A stretch of DNA of 64,000 nt from Medicago truncatula (lineage: Eukaryota; Streptophyta; Magnoliopsida; Fabales; Fabaceae), in the NCBI RefSeq assembly GCF_003473485.1, contig NC_053043.1, forward strand, positions 30,666,576 through 30,730,575. Direction: 5' to 3'. The position numbers and the translations under genes were made by a program. The notes under the pieces were generated by a model that worked only from the letters and a program-made list of their open reading frames with translations, had not been told where the DNA came from and ran no database searches. Position 1 is the stretch's first letter. The number at the start of each line of letters is the position of its first letter. Below, piece after piece: positions 46,928 through 60,700 of the stretch.

Positions 46928-49253
46928 TTTTTGCCAAAATTTCGTGTTCTTTTTGTTAATTAGCGTAATTTTACGTCGTTTTTGAAAAATAAACTTCGAT
47001 TGTATTTCATTTTTTCCGTTAATTTACGCTACCTAACACTCTATTAGTTAATTAATTAGCGTAGTTTGACGTCTTTTTTGAAAAATAAATTAGAAATGCA
47101 TATATACAATTACAACGCTTTACTCTCAGGTGCGATCATACCAGCACTAATGCACCGGATCCCATCAGAACTCCGCAGTTAAGCGTGCTTGGGCGAGAGT
47201 AGTACTAGGATGGGTGACCTCCTGGGAAGTCCTTGTGTTGCACCTCTTTTTGCCAAAATTTCGTGTTCTTTTTGTTAATTAGCGTAATTTTACGTCGTTC
47301 CGTTAATTTACGCTACCTAACACTCTATTAGTTAATTAATTAGCGTAGTTTGACGTCTTTTTTGAAAAATAAATTAGAAATGCATATATACAATTACAAC
47401 GCTTTACTCTCAGGTGCGATCATACCAGCACTAATGCACCGGATCCCATCAGAACTCCGCAGTTAAGCGTGCTTGGGCGAGAGTAGTACTAGGATGGGTG
47501 ACCTCCTGGGAAGTCCTTGTGTTGCACCTCTTTTTGCCAAAATTTCGTGTTCTTTTTGTTAATTAGCGTAATTTTACGTCGTTTTTGAAAAATAAACTTC
47601 GATTGTATTTCATTTTTTCCGTTAATTTACGCTACCTAACACTCTATTAGTTAATTAATTAGCGTAGTTTGACGTCTTTTTTGAAAAATAAATTAGAAAT
47701 GCATATATACAATTACAACGCTTTACTCTCAGGTGCGATCATACCAGCACTAATGCACCGGATCCCATCAGAACTCCGCAGTTAAGCGTGCTTGGGCGAG
47801 AGTAGTACTAGGATGGGTGACCTCCTGGGAAGTCCTTGTGTTGCACCTCTTTTTGCCAAAATTTCGTGTTCTTTTTGTTAATTAGCGTAATTTTACGTCG
47901 TTTTTGAAAAATAAACTTCGATTGTATTTCATTTTTTCCGTTAATTTACGCTACCTAACACTCTATTAGTTAATTAATTAGCGTAGTTTGACGTCTTTTT
48001 TGAAAAATAAATTAGAAATGCATATATACAATTACAACGCTTTACTCTCAGGTGCGATCATACCAGCACTAATGCACCGGATCCCATCAGAACTCCGCAG
48101 TTAAGCGTGCTTGGGCGAGAGTAGTACTAGGATGGGTGACCTCCTGGGAAGTCCTTGTGTTGCACCTCTTTTTGCCAAAATTTCGTGTTCTTTTTGTTAA
48201 TTAGCGTAATTTTACGTCGTTCCGTTAATTTACGCTACCTAACACTCTATTAGTTAATTAATTAGCGTAGTTTGACGTCTTTTTTGAAAAATAAATTAGA
48301 AATGCATATATACAATTACAACGCTTTACTCTCAGGTGCGATCATACCAGCACTAATGCACCGGATCCCATCAGAACTCCGCAGTTAAGCGTGCTTGGGC
48401 GAGAGTAGTACTAGGATGGGTGACCTCCTGGGAAGTCCTTGTGTTGCACCTCTTTTTGCCAAAATTTCGTGTTCTTTTTGTTAATTAGCGTAATTTTACG
48501 TCGTTCCGTTAATTTACGCTACCTAACACTCTATTAGTTAATTAATTAGCGTAGTTTGACGTCTTTTTTGAAAAATAAATTAGAAATGCATATATACAAT
48601 TACAACGCTTTACTCTCAGGTGCGATCATACCAGCACTAATGCACCGGATCCCATCAGAACTCCGCAGTTAAGCGTGCTTGGGCGAGAGTAGTACTAGGA
48701 TGGGTGACCTCCTGGGAAGTCCTTGTGTTGCACCTCTTTTGCCAAAATTTCGTGTTCTTTTTGTTAATTAGCGTAATTTTACGTCGTTTTTGAAAAATAA
48801 ACTTCGATTGTATTTCATTTTTTCCGTTAATTTACGCTACCTAACACTCTATTAGTTAATTAATTAGCGTAGTTTGACGTCTTTTTTGAAAAATAAATTA
48901 GAAATGCATATATACAATTACAACGCTTTACTCTCAGGTGCGATCATACCAGCACTAATGCACCGGATCCCATCAGAACTCCGCAGTTAAGCGTGCTTGG
49001 GCGAGAGTAGTACTAGGATGGGTGACCTCCTGGGAAGTCCTTGTGTTGCACCTCTTTTTGCCAAAATTTCGTGTTCTTTTTGTTAATTAGCGTAATTTTA
49101 CGTCGTTTTTGAAAAATAAACTTCGATTGTATTTCATTTTTTCCGTTAATTTACGCTACCTAACACTCTATTAGTTAATTAATTAGCGTAGTTTGACGTC
49201 TTTTTTGAAAAATAAATTAGAAATGCATATATACAATTACAACGCTTTACTCT

Positions 49254-49372
49254 AGGTGCGATCATACCAGCACTAATGCACCGGATCCCATCAGAACTCC
49301 GCAGTTAAGCGTGCTTGGGCGAGAGTAGTACTAGGATGGGTGACCTCCTGGGAAGTCCTTGTGTTGCACCTC
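49254..49372 (+). rRNA. 5S copy 132 lacking the C at -1
   Basis: The gene is normal, but the upstream CTCTC has lost one base, leaving T at -1. In Arabidopsis the -1 C influences start-site use, so initiation may shift. Confidence 0.7.
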
Positions 49373-52300
49373 TTTTTGCCAAAATTTCGTGTTCTTTTTG
49401 TTAATTAGCGTAATTTTACGTCGTTCCGTTAATTTACGCTACCTAACACTCTATTAGTTAATTAATTAGCGTAGTTTGACGTCTTTTTTGAAAAATAAAT
49501 TAGAAATGCATATATACAATTACAACGCTTTACTCTCAGGTGCGATCATACCAGCACTAATGCACCGGATCCCATCAGAACTCCGCAGTTAAGCGTGCTT
49601 GGGCGAGAGTAGTACTAGGATGGGTGACCTCCTGGGAAGTCCTTGTGTTGCACCTCTTTTTGCCAAAATTTCGTGTTCTTTTTGTTAATTAGCGTAATTT
49701 TACGTCGTTTTTGAAAAATAAACTTCGATTGTATTTCATTTTTTCCGTTAATTTACGCTACCTAACACTCTATTAGTTAATTAATTAGCGTAGTTTGACG
49801 TCTTTTTTGAAAAATAAATTAGAAATGCATATATACAATTACAACGCTTTACTCTCAGGTGCGATCATACCAGCACTAATGCACCGGATCCCATCAGAAC
49901 TCCGCAGTTAAGCGTGCTTGGGCGAGAGTAGTACTAGGATGGGTGACCTCCTGGGAAGTCCTTGTGTTGCACCTCTTTTTGCCAAAATTTCGTGTTCTTT
50001 TTGTTAATTAGCGTAATTTTACGTCGTTCCGTTAATTTACGCTACCTAACACTCTATTAGTTAATTAATTAGCGTAGTTTGACGTCTTTTTTGAAAAATA
50101 AATTAGAAATGCATATATACAATTACAACGCTTTACTCTCAGGTGCGATCATACCAGCACTAATGCACCGGATCCCATCAGAACTCCGCAGTTAAGCGTG
50201 CTTGGGCGAGAGTAGTACTAGGATGGGTGACCTCCTGGGAAGTCCTTGTGTTGCACCTCTTTTTGCCAAAATTTCGTGTTCTTTTTGTTAATTAGCGTAA
50301 TTTTACGTCGTTTTTGAAAAATAAACTTCGATTGTATTTCATTTTTTCCGTTAATTTACGCTACCTAACACTCTATTAGTTAATTAATTAGCGTAGTTTG
50401 ACGTCTTTTTTGAAAAATAAATTAGAAATGCATATATACAATTACAACGCTTTACTCTCAGGTGCGATCATACCAGCACTAATGCACCGGATCCCATCAG
50501 AACTCCGCAGTTAAGCGTGCTTGGGCGAGAGTAGTACTAGGATGGGTGACCTCCTGGGAAGTCCTTGTGTTGCACCTCTTTTTGCCAAAATTTCGTGTTC
50601 TTTTTGTTAATTAGCGTAATTTTACGTCGTTCCGTTAATTTACGCTACCTAACACTCTATTAGTTAATTAATTAGCGTAGTTTGACGTCTTTTTTGAAAA
50701 ATAAATTAGAAATGCATATATACAATTACAACGCTTTACTCTCAGGTGCGATCATACCAGCACTAATGCACCGGATCCCATCAGAACTCCGCAGTTAAGC
50801 GTGCTTGGGCGAGAGTAGTACTAGGATGGGTGACCTCCTGGGAAGTCCTTGTGTTGCACCTCTTTTTGCCAAAATTTCGTGTTCTTTTTGTTAATTAGCG
50901 TAATTTTACGTCGTTTTTGAAAAATAAACTTCGATTGTATTTCATTTTTTCCGTTAATTTACGCTACCTAACACTCTATTAGTTAATTAATTAGCGTAGT
51001 TTGACGTCTTTTTTGAAAAATAAATTAGAAATGCATATATACAATTACAACGCTTTACTCTCAGGTGCGATCATACCAGCACTAATGCACCGGATCCCAT
51101 CAGAACTCCGCAGTTAAGCGTGCTTGGGCGAGAGTAGTACTAGGATGGGTGACCTCCTGGGAAGTCCTTGTGTTGCACCTCTTTTTGCCAAAATTTCGTG
51201 TTCTTTTTGTTAATTAGCGTAATTTTACGTCGTTCCGTTAATTTACGCTACCTAACACTCTATTAGTTAATTAATTAGCGTAGTTTGACGTCTTTTTTGA
51301 AAAATAAATTAGAAATGCATATATACAATTACAACGCTTTACTCTCAGGTGCGATCATACCAGCACTAATGCACCGGATCCCATCAGAACTCCGCAGTTA
51401 AGCGTGCTTGGGCGAGAGTAGTACTAGGATGGGTGACCTCCTGGGAAGTCCTTGTGTTGCACCTCTTTTTGCCAAAATTTCGTGTTCTTTTTGTTAATTA
51501 GCGTAATTTTACGTCGTTCCGTTAATTTACGCTACCTAACACTCTATTAGTTAATTAATTAGCGTAGTTTGACGTCTTTTTTGAAAAATAAATTAGAAAT
51601 GCATATATACAATTACAACGCTTTACTCTCAGGTGCGATCATACCAGCACTAATGCACCGGATCCCATCAGAACTCCGCAGTTAAGCGTGCTTGGGCGAG
51701 AGTAGTACTAGGATGGGTGACCTCCTGGGAAGTCCTTGTGTTGCACCTCTTTTTGCCAAAATTTCGTGTTCTTTTTGTTAATTAGCGTAATTTTACGTCG
51801 TTTTTGAAAAATAAACTTCGATTGTATTTCATTTTTTCCGTTAATTTACGCTACCTAACACTCTATTAGTTAATTAATTAGCGTAGTTTGACGTCTTTTT
51901 TGAAAAATAAATTAGAAATGCATATATACAATTACAACGCTTTACTCTCAGGTGCGATCATACCAGCACTAATGCACCGGATCCCATCAGAACTCCGCAG
52001 TTAAGCGTGCTTGGGCGAGAGTAGTACTAGGATGGGTGACCTCCTGGGAAGTCCTTGTGTTGCACCTCTTTTTGCCAAAATTTCGTGTTCTTTTTGTTAA
52101 TTAGCGTAATTTTACGTCGTTCCGTTAATTTACGCTACCTAACACTCTATTAGTTAATTAATTAGCGTAGTTTGACGTCTTTTTTGAAAAATAAATTAGA
52201 AATGCATATATACAATTACAACGCTTTACTCTCAGGTGCGATCATACCAGCACTAATGCACCGGATCCCATCAGAACTCCGCAGTTAAGCGTGCTTGGGC

Positions 52301-55300
52301 GAGAGTAGTACTAGGATGGGTGACCTCCTGGGAAGTCCTTGTGTTGCACCTCTTTTTGCCAAAATTTCGTGTTCTTTTTGTTAATTAGCGTAATTTTACG
52401 TCGTTTTTGAAAAATAAACTTCGATTGTATTTCATTTTTTCCGTTAATTTACGCTACCTAACACTCTATTAGTTAATTAATTAGCGTAGTTTGACGTCTT
52501 TTTTGAAAAATAAATTAGAAATGCATATATACAATTACAACGCTTTACTCTCAGGTGCGATCATACCAGCACTAATGCACCGGATCCCATCAGAACTCCG
52601 CAGTTAAGCGTGCTTGGGCGAGAGTAGTACTAGGATGGGTGACCTCCTGGGAAGTCCTTGTGTTGCACCTCTTTTTGCCAAAATTTCGTGTTCTTTTTGT
52701 TAATTAGCGTAATTTTACGTCGTTTTTGAAAATAAACTTCGATTGTATTTCATTTTTTCCGTTAATTTACGCTACCTAACACTCTATTAGTTAATTAATT
52801 AGCGTAGTTTGACGTCTTTTTTGAAAAATAAATTAGAAATGCATATATACAATTACAACGCTTTACTCTCAGGTGCGATCATACCAGCACTAATGCACCG
52901 GATCCCATCAGAACTCCGCAGTTAAGCGTGCTTGGGCGAGAGTAGTACTAGGATGGGTGACCTCCTGGGAAGTCCTTGTGTTGCACCTCTTTTTGCCAAA
53001 ATTTCGTGTTCTTTTTGTTAATTAGCGTAATTTTACGTCGTTTCCGTTAATTTACGCTACCTAACACTCTATTAGTTAATTAATTAGCGTAGTTTGACGT
53101 CTTTTTTGAAAAATAAATTAGAAATGCATATATACAATTACAACGCTTTACTCTCAGGTGCGATCATACCAGCACTAATGCACCGGATCCCATCAGAACT
53201 CCGCAGTTAAGCGTGCTTGGGCGAGAGTAGTACTAGGATGGGTGACCTCCTGGGAAGTCCTTGTGTTGCACCTCTTTTTGCCAAAATTTCGTGTTCTTTT
53301 TGTTAATTAGCGTAATTTTACGTCGTTTTTGAAAAATAAACTTCGATTGTATTTCATTTTTTCCGTTAATTTACGCTACCTAACACTCTATTAGTTAATT
53401 AATTAGCGTAGTTTGACGTCTTTTTTGAAAAATAAATTAGAAATGCATATATACAATTACAACGCTTTACTCTCAGGTGCGATCATACCAGCACTAATGC
53501 ACCGGATCCCATCAGAACTCCGCAGTTAAGCGTGCTTGGGCGAGAGTAGTACTAGGATGGGTGACCTCCTGGGAAGTCCTTGTGTTGCACCTCTTTTTGC
53601 CAAAATTTCGTGTTCTTTTTGTTAATTAGCGTAATTTTACGTCGTTCCGTTAATTTACGCTACCTAACACTCTATTAGTTAATTAATTAGCGTAGTTTGA
53701 CGTCTTTTTTGAAAAATAAATTAGAAATGCATATATACAATTACAACGCTTTACTCTCAGGTGCGATCATACCAGCACTAATGCACCGGATCCCATCAGA
53801 ACTCCGCAGTTAAGCGTGCTTGGGCGAGAGTAGTACTAGGATGGGTGACCTCCTGGGAAGTCCTTGTGTTGCACCTCTTTTTGCCAAAATTTCGTGTTCT
53901 TTTTGTTAATTAGCGTAATTTTACGTCGTTTTTGAAAAATAAACTTCGATTGTATTTCATTTTTTCCGTTAATTTACGCTACCTAACACTCTATTAGTTA
54001 ATTAATTAGCGTAGTTTGACGTCTTTTTTGAAAAATAAATTAGAAATGCATATATACAATTACAACGCTTTACTCTCAGGTGCGATCATACCAGCACTAA
54101 TGCACCGGATCCCATCAGAACTCCGCAGTTAAGCGTGCTTGGGCGAGAGTAGTACTAGGATGGGTGACCTCCTGGGAAGTCCTTGTGTTGCACCTCTTTT
54201 TGCCAAAATTTCGTGTTCTTTTTGTTAATTAGCGTAATTTTACGTCGTTCCGTTAATTTACGCTACCTAACACTCTATTAGTTAATTAATTAGCGTAGTT
54301 TGACGTCTTTTTTGAAAAATAAATTAGAAATGCATATATACAATTACAACGCTTTACTCTCAGGTGCGATCATACCAGCACTAATGCACCGGATCCCATC
54401 AGAACTCCGCAGTTAAGCGTGCTTGGGCGAGAGTAGTACTAGGATGGGTGACCTCCTGGGAAGTCCTTGTGTTGCACCTCTTTTTGCCAAAATTTCGTGT
54501 TCTTTTTGTTAATTAGCGTAATTTTACGTCGTTTTTGAAAAATAAACTTCGATTGTATTTCATTTTTTCCGTTAATTTACGCTACCTAACACTCTATTAG
54601 TTAATTAATTAGCGTAGTTTGACGTCTTTTTTGAAAAATAAATTAGAAATGCATATATACAATTACAACGCTTTACTCTCAGGTGCGATCATACCAGCAC
54701 TAATGCACCGGATCCCATCAGAACTCCGCAGTTAAGCGTGCTTGGGCGAGAGTAGTACTAGGATGGGTGACCTCCTGGGAAGTCCTTGTGTTGCACCTCT
54801 TTTTGCCAAAATTTCGTGTTCTTTTTGTTAATTAGCGTAATTTTACGTCGTTCCGTTAATTTACGCTACCTAACACTCTATTAGTTAATTAATTAGCGTA
54901 GTTTGACGTCTTTTTTGAAAAATAAATTAGAAATGCATATATACAATTACAACGCTTTACTCTCAGGTGCGATCATACCAGCACTAATGCACCGGATCCC
55001 ATCAGAACTCCGCAGTTAAGCGTGCTTGGGCGAGAGTAGTACTAGGATGGGTGACCTCCTGGGAAGTCCTTGTGTTGCACCTCTTTTTGCCAAAATTTCG
55101 TGTTCTTTTTGTTAATTAGCGTAATTTTACGTCGTTCCGTTAATTTACGCTACCTAACACTCTATTAGTTAATTAATTAGCGTAGTTTGACGTCTTTTTT
55201 GAAAAATAAATTAGAAATGCATATATACAATTACAACGCTTTACTCTCAGGTGCGATCATACCAGCACTAATGCACCGGATCCCATCAGAACTCCGCAGT

Positions 55301-56453
55301 TAAGCGTGCTTGGGCGAGAGTAGTACTAGGATGGGTGACCTCCTGGGAAGTCCTTGTGTTGCACCTCTTTTTGCCAAAATTTCGTGTTCTTTTTGTTAAT
55401 TAGCGTAATTTTACGTCGTTTTGAAAAATAAACTTCGATTGTATTTCATTTTTTCCGTTAATTTACGCTACCTAACACTCTATTAGTTAATTAATTAGCG
55501 TAGTTTGACGTCTTTTTTGAAAAATAAATTAGAAATGCATATATACAATTACAACGCTTTACTCTCAGGTGCGATCATACCAGCACTAATGCACCGGATC
55601 CCATCAGAACTCCGCAGTTAAGCGTGCTTGGGCGAGAGTAGTACTAGGATGGGTGACCTCCTGGGAAGTCCTTGTGTTGCACCTCTTTTTGCCAAAATTT
55701 CGTGTTCTTTTTGTTAATTAGCGTAATTTTACGTCGTTCCGTTAATTTACGCTACCTAACACTCTATTAGTTAATTAATTAGCGTAGTTTGACGTCTTTT
55801 TTGAAAAATAAATTAGAAATGCATATATACAATTACAACGCTTTACTCTCAGGTGCGATCATACCAGCACTAATGCACCGGATCCCATCAGAACTCCGCA
55901 GTTAAGCGTGCTTGGGCGAGAGTAGTACTAGGATGGGTGACCTCCTGGGAAGTCCTTGTGTTGCACCTCTTTTTGCCAAAATTTCGTGTTCTTTTTGTTA
56001 ATTAGCGTAATTTTACGTCGTTTTTGAAAAATAAACTTCGATTGTATTTCATTTTTTCCGTTAATTTACGCTACCTAACACTCTATTAGTTAATTAATTA
56101 GCGTAGTTTGACGTCTTTTTTGAAAAATAAATTAGAAATGCATATATACAATTACAACGCTTTACTCTCAGGTGCGATCATACCAGCACTAATGCACCGG
56201 ATCCCATCAGAACTCCGCAGTTAAGCGTGCTTGGGCGAGAGTAGTACTAGGATGGGTGACCTCCTGGGAAGTCCTTGTGTTGCACCTCTTTTTGCCAAAA
56301 TTTCGTGTTCTTTTTGTTAATTAGCGTAATTTTACGTCGTTCCGTTAATTTACGCTACCTAACACTCTATTAGTTAATTAATTAGCGTAGTTTGACGTCT
56401 TTTTTGAAAAATAAATTAGAAATGCATATATACAATTACAACGCTTTACTCTC

Positions 56454-56571
56454 AGGTGCGATCATACCAGCACTAATGCACCGGATCCCATCAGAACTCG
56501 CAGTTAAGCGTGCTTGGGCGAGAGTAGTACTAGGATGGGTGACCTCCTGGGAAGTCCTTGTGTTGCACCTC
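56454..56571 (+). pseudogene. 5S copy 156 with 1 bp loss before box A
   Basis: GAACTCGCAG replaces GAACTCCGCAG at gene positions 46-47. The loss opens a 71-codon frame across gene and spacer (56392-56607), which is an accident and not a protein gene. Confidence 0.6.
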
Positions 56572-57657
56572 TTTTTGCCAAAATTTCGTGTTCTTTTTGT
56601 TAATTAGCGTAATTTTACGTCGTTCCGTTAATTTACGCTACCTAACACTCTATTAGTTAATTAATTAGCGTAGTTTGACGTCTTTTTTGAAAAATAAATT
56701 AGAAATGCATATATACAATTACAACGCTTTACTCTCAGGTGCGATCATACCAGCACTAATGCACCGGATCCCATCAGAACTCCGCAGTTAAGCGTGCTTG
56801 GGCGAGAGTAGTACTAGGATGGGTGACCTCCTGGGAAGTCCTTGTGTTGCACCTCTTTTTGCCAAAATTTCGTGTTCTTTTTGTTAATTAGCGTAATTTT
56901 ACGTCGTTTTTGAAAATAAACTTCGATTGTATTTCATTTTTTCCGTTAATTTACGCTACCTAACACTCTATTAGTTAATTAATTAGCGTAGTTTGACGTC
57001 TTTTTTGAAAAATAAATTAGAAATGCATATATACAATTACAACGCTTTACTCTCAGGTGCGATCATACCAGCACTAATGCACCGGATCCCATCAGAACTC
57101 CGCAGTTAAGCGTGCTTGGGCGAGAGTAGTACTAGGATGGGTGACCTCCTGGGAAGTCCTTGTGTTGCACCTCTTTTTGCCAAAATTTCGTGTTCTTTTT
57201 GTTAATTAGCGTAATTTTACGTCGTTCCGTTAATTTACGCTACCTAACACTCTATTAGTTAATTAATTAGCGTAGTTTGACGTCTTTTTTGAAAAATAAA
57301 TTAGAAATGCATATATACAATTACAACGCTTTACTCTCAGGTGCGATCATACCAGCACTAATGCACCGGATCCCATCAGAACTCCGCAGTTAAGCGTGCT
57401 TGGGCGAGAGTAGTACTAGGATGGGTGACCTCCTGGGAAGTCCTTGTGTTGCACCTCTTTTTGCCAAAATTTCGTGTTCTTTTTGTTAATTAGCGTAATT
57501 TTACGTCGTTTTTGAAAAATAAACTTCGATTGTATTTCATTTTTTCCGTTAATTTACGCTACCTAACACTCTATTAGTTAATTAATTAGCGTAGTTTGAC
57601 GTCTTTTTTGAAAAATAAATTAGAAATGCATATATACAATTACAACGCTTTACTCTC

Positions 57658-57775
57658 AGGTGCGATCATACCAGCACTAATGCACCGGATCCCATCAGAA
57701 CTCCGCAGTTAAGCGTGCTTGGGCGAGAGTAGTACTAGGATGGGTGACCTCCTGGGAAGTCTTGTGTTGCACCTC
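57658..57775 (+). pseudogene. 5S copy 160 with 1 bp loss near the 3' end
   Basis: GAAGTCTTG replaces GAAGTCCTTG at gene positions 104-105, outside the internal promoter but within a conserved stretch of the RNA. Confidence 0.6.
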
Positions 57776-60700
57776 TTTTTGCCAAAATTTCGTGTTCTTT
57801 TTGTTAATTAGCGTAATTTTACGTCGTTCCGTTAATTTACGCTACCTAACACTCTATTAGTTAATTAATTAGCGTAGTTTGACGTCTTTTTTGAAAAATA
57901 AATTAGAAATGCATATATACAATTACAACGCTTTACTCTCAGGTGCGATCATACCAGCACTAATGCACCGGATCCCATCAGAACTCCGCAGTTAAGCGTG
58001 CTTGGGCGAGAGTAGTACTAGGATGGGTGACCTCCTGGGAAGTCCTTGTGTTGCACCTCTTTTTGCCAAAATTTCGTGTTCTTTTTGTTAATTAGCGTAA
58101 TTTTACGTCGTTCCGTTAATTTACGCTACCTAACACTCTATTAGTTAATTAATTAGCGTAGTTTGACGTCTTTTTTGAAAAATAAATTAGAAATGCATAT
58201 ATACAATTACAACGCTTTACTCTCAGGTGCGATCATACCAGCACTAATGCACCGGATCCCATCAGAACTCCGCAGTTAAGCGTGCTTGGGCGAGAGTAGT
58301 ACTAGGATGGGTGACCTCCTGGGAAGTCCTTGTGTTGCACCTCTTTTTGCCAAAATTTCGTGTTCTTTTTGTTAATTAGCGTAATTTTACGTCGTTTTTG
58401 AAAAATAAACTTCGATTGTATTTCATTTTTTCCGTTAATTTACGCTACCTAACACTCTATTAGTTAATTAATTAGCGTAGTTTGACGTCTTTTTTGAAAA
58501 ATAAATTAGAAATGCATATATACAATTACAACGCTTTACTCTCAGGTGCGATCATACCAGCACTAATGCACCGGATCCCATCAGAACTCCGCAGTTAAGC
58601 GTGCTTGGGCGAGAGTAGTACTAGGATGGGTGACCTCCTGGGAAGTCCTTGTGTTGCACCTCTTTTTGCCAAAATTTCGTGTTCTTTTTGTTAATTAGCG
58701 TAATTTTACGTCGTTCCGTTAATTTACGCTACCTAACACTCTATTAGTTAATTAATTAGCGTAGTTTGACGTCTTTTTTGAAAAATAAATTAGAAATGCA
58801 TATATACAATTACAACGCTTTACTCTCAGGTGCGATCATACCAGCACTAATGCACCGGATCCCATCAGAACTCCGCAGTTAAGCGTGCTTGGGCGAGAGT
58901 AGTACTAGGATGGGTGACCTCCTGGGAAGTCCTTGTGTTGCACCTCTTTTTGCCAAAATTTCGTGTTCTTTTTGTTAATTAGCGTAATTTTACGTCGTTT
59001 TTGAAAAATAAACTTCGATTGTATTTCATTTTTTCCGTTAATTTACGCTACCTAACACTCTATTAGTTAATTAATTAGCGTAGTTTGACGTCTTTTTTGA
59101 AAAATAAATTAGAAATGCATATATACAATTACAACGCTTTACTCTCAGGTGCGATCATACCAGCACTAATGCACCGGATCCCATCAGAACTCCGCAGTTA
59201 AGCGTGCTTGGGCGAGAGTAGTACTAGGATGGGTGACCTCCTGGGAAGTCCTTGTGTTGCACCTCTTTTTGCCAAAATTTCGTGTTCTTTTTGTTAATTA
59301 GCGTAATTTTACGTCGTTCCGTTAATTTACGCTACCTAACACTCTATTAGTTAATTAATTAGCGTAGTTTGACGTCTTTTTTGAAAAATAAATTAGAAAT
59401 GCATATATACAATTACAACGCTTTACTCTCAGGTGCGATCATACCAGCACTAATGCACCGGATCCCATCAGAACTCCGCAGTTAAGCGTGCTTGGGCGAG
59501 AGTAGTACTAGGATGGGTGACCTCCTGGGAAGTCCTTGTGTTGCACCTCTTTTTGCCAAAATTTCGTGTTCTTTTTGTTAATTAGCGTAATTTTACGTCG
59601 TTTTTGAAAAATAAACTTCGATTGTATTTCATTTTTTCCGTTAATTTACGCTACCTAACACTCTATTAGTTAATTAATTAGCGTAGTTTGACGTCTTTTT
59701 TGAAAAATAAATTAGAAATGCATATATACAATTACAACGCTTTACTCTCAGGTGCGATCATACCAGCACTAATGCACCGGATCCCATCAGAACTCCGCAG
59801 TTAAGCGTGCTTGGGCGAGAGTAGTACTAGGATGGGTGACCTCCTGGGAAGTCCTTGTGTTGCACCTCTTTTTGCCAAAATTTCTTGTTCTTTTTGTTAA
59901 TTAGCGTAATTTTACGTCGTTTTTGAAAAATAAACTTCGATTGTATTTCATTTTTCCGTTAATTTACGCTACCTAACACTCTATTAGTTAATTAATTAGC
60001 GTAGTTTGACGTCTTTTTTGAAAAATAAATTAGAAATGCATATATACAATTACAACGCTTTACTCTCAGGTGCGATCATACCAGCACTAATGCACCGGAT
60101 CCCATCAGAACTCCGCAGTTAAGCGTGCTTGGGCGAGAGTAGTACTAGGATGGGTGACCTCCTGGGAAGTCCTTGTGTTGCACCTCTTTTTGCCAAAATT
60201 TCGTGTTCTTTTTGTTAATTAGCGTAATTTTACGTCGTTTTTGAAAATAAACTTCGATTGTATTTCATTTTTTCCGTTAATTTACGCTACCTAACACTCT
60301 ATTAGTTAATTAATTAGCGTAGTTTGACGTCTTTTTTGAAAAATAAATTAGAAATGCATATATACAATTACAACGCTTTACTCTCAGGTGCGATCATACC
60401 AGCACTAATGCACCGGATCCCATCAGAACTCCGCAGTTAAGCGTGCTTGGGCGAGAGTAGTACTAGGATGGGTGACCTCCTGGGAAGTCCTTGTGTTGCA
60501 CCTCTTTTTGCCAAAATTTCGTGTTCTTTTTGTTAATTAGCGTAATTTTACGTCGTTCCGTTAATTTACGCTACCTAACACTCTATTAGTTAATTAATTA
60601 GCGTAGTTTGACGTCTTTTTTGAAAAATAAATTAGAAATGCATATATACAATTACAACGCTTTACTCTCAGGTGCGATCATACCAGCACTAATGCACCGG

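Noticed and set aside
56392-56607. 71-codon open frame inside the 5S array
   Set aside because: It crosses a 5S gene and its spacer, and exists only because copy 156 lost one base. No homology or start context supports it.
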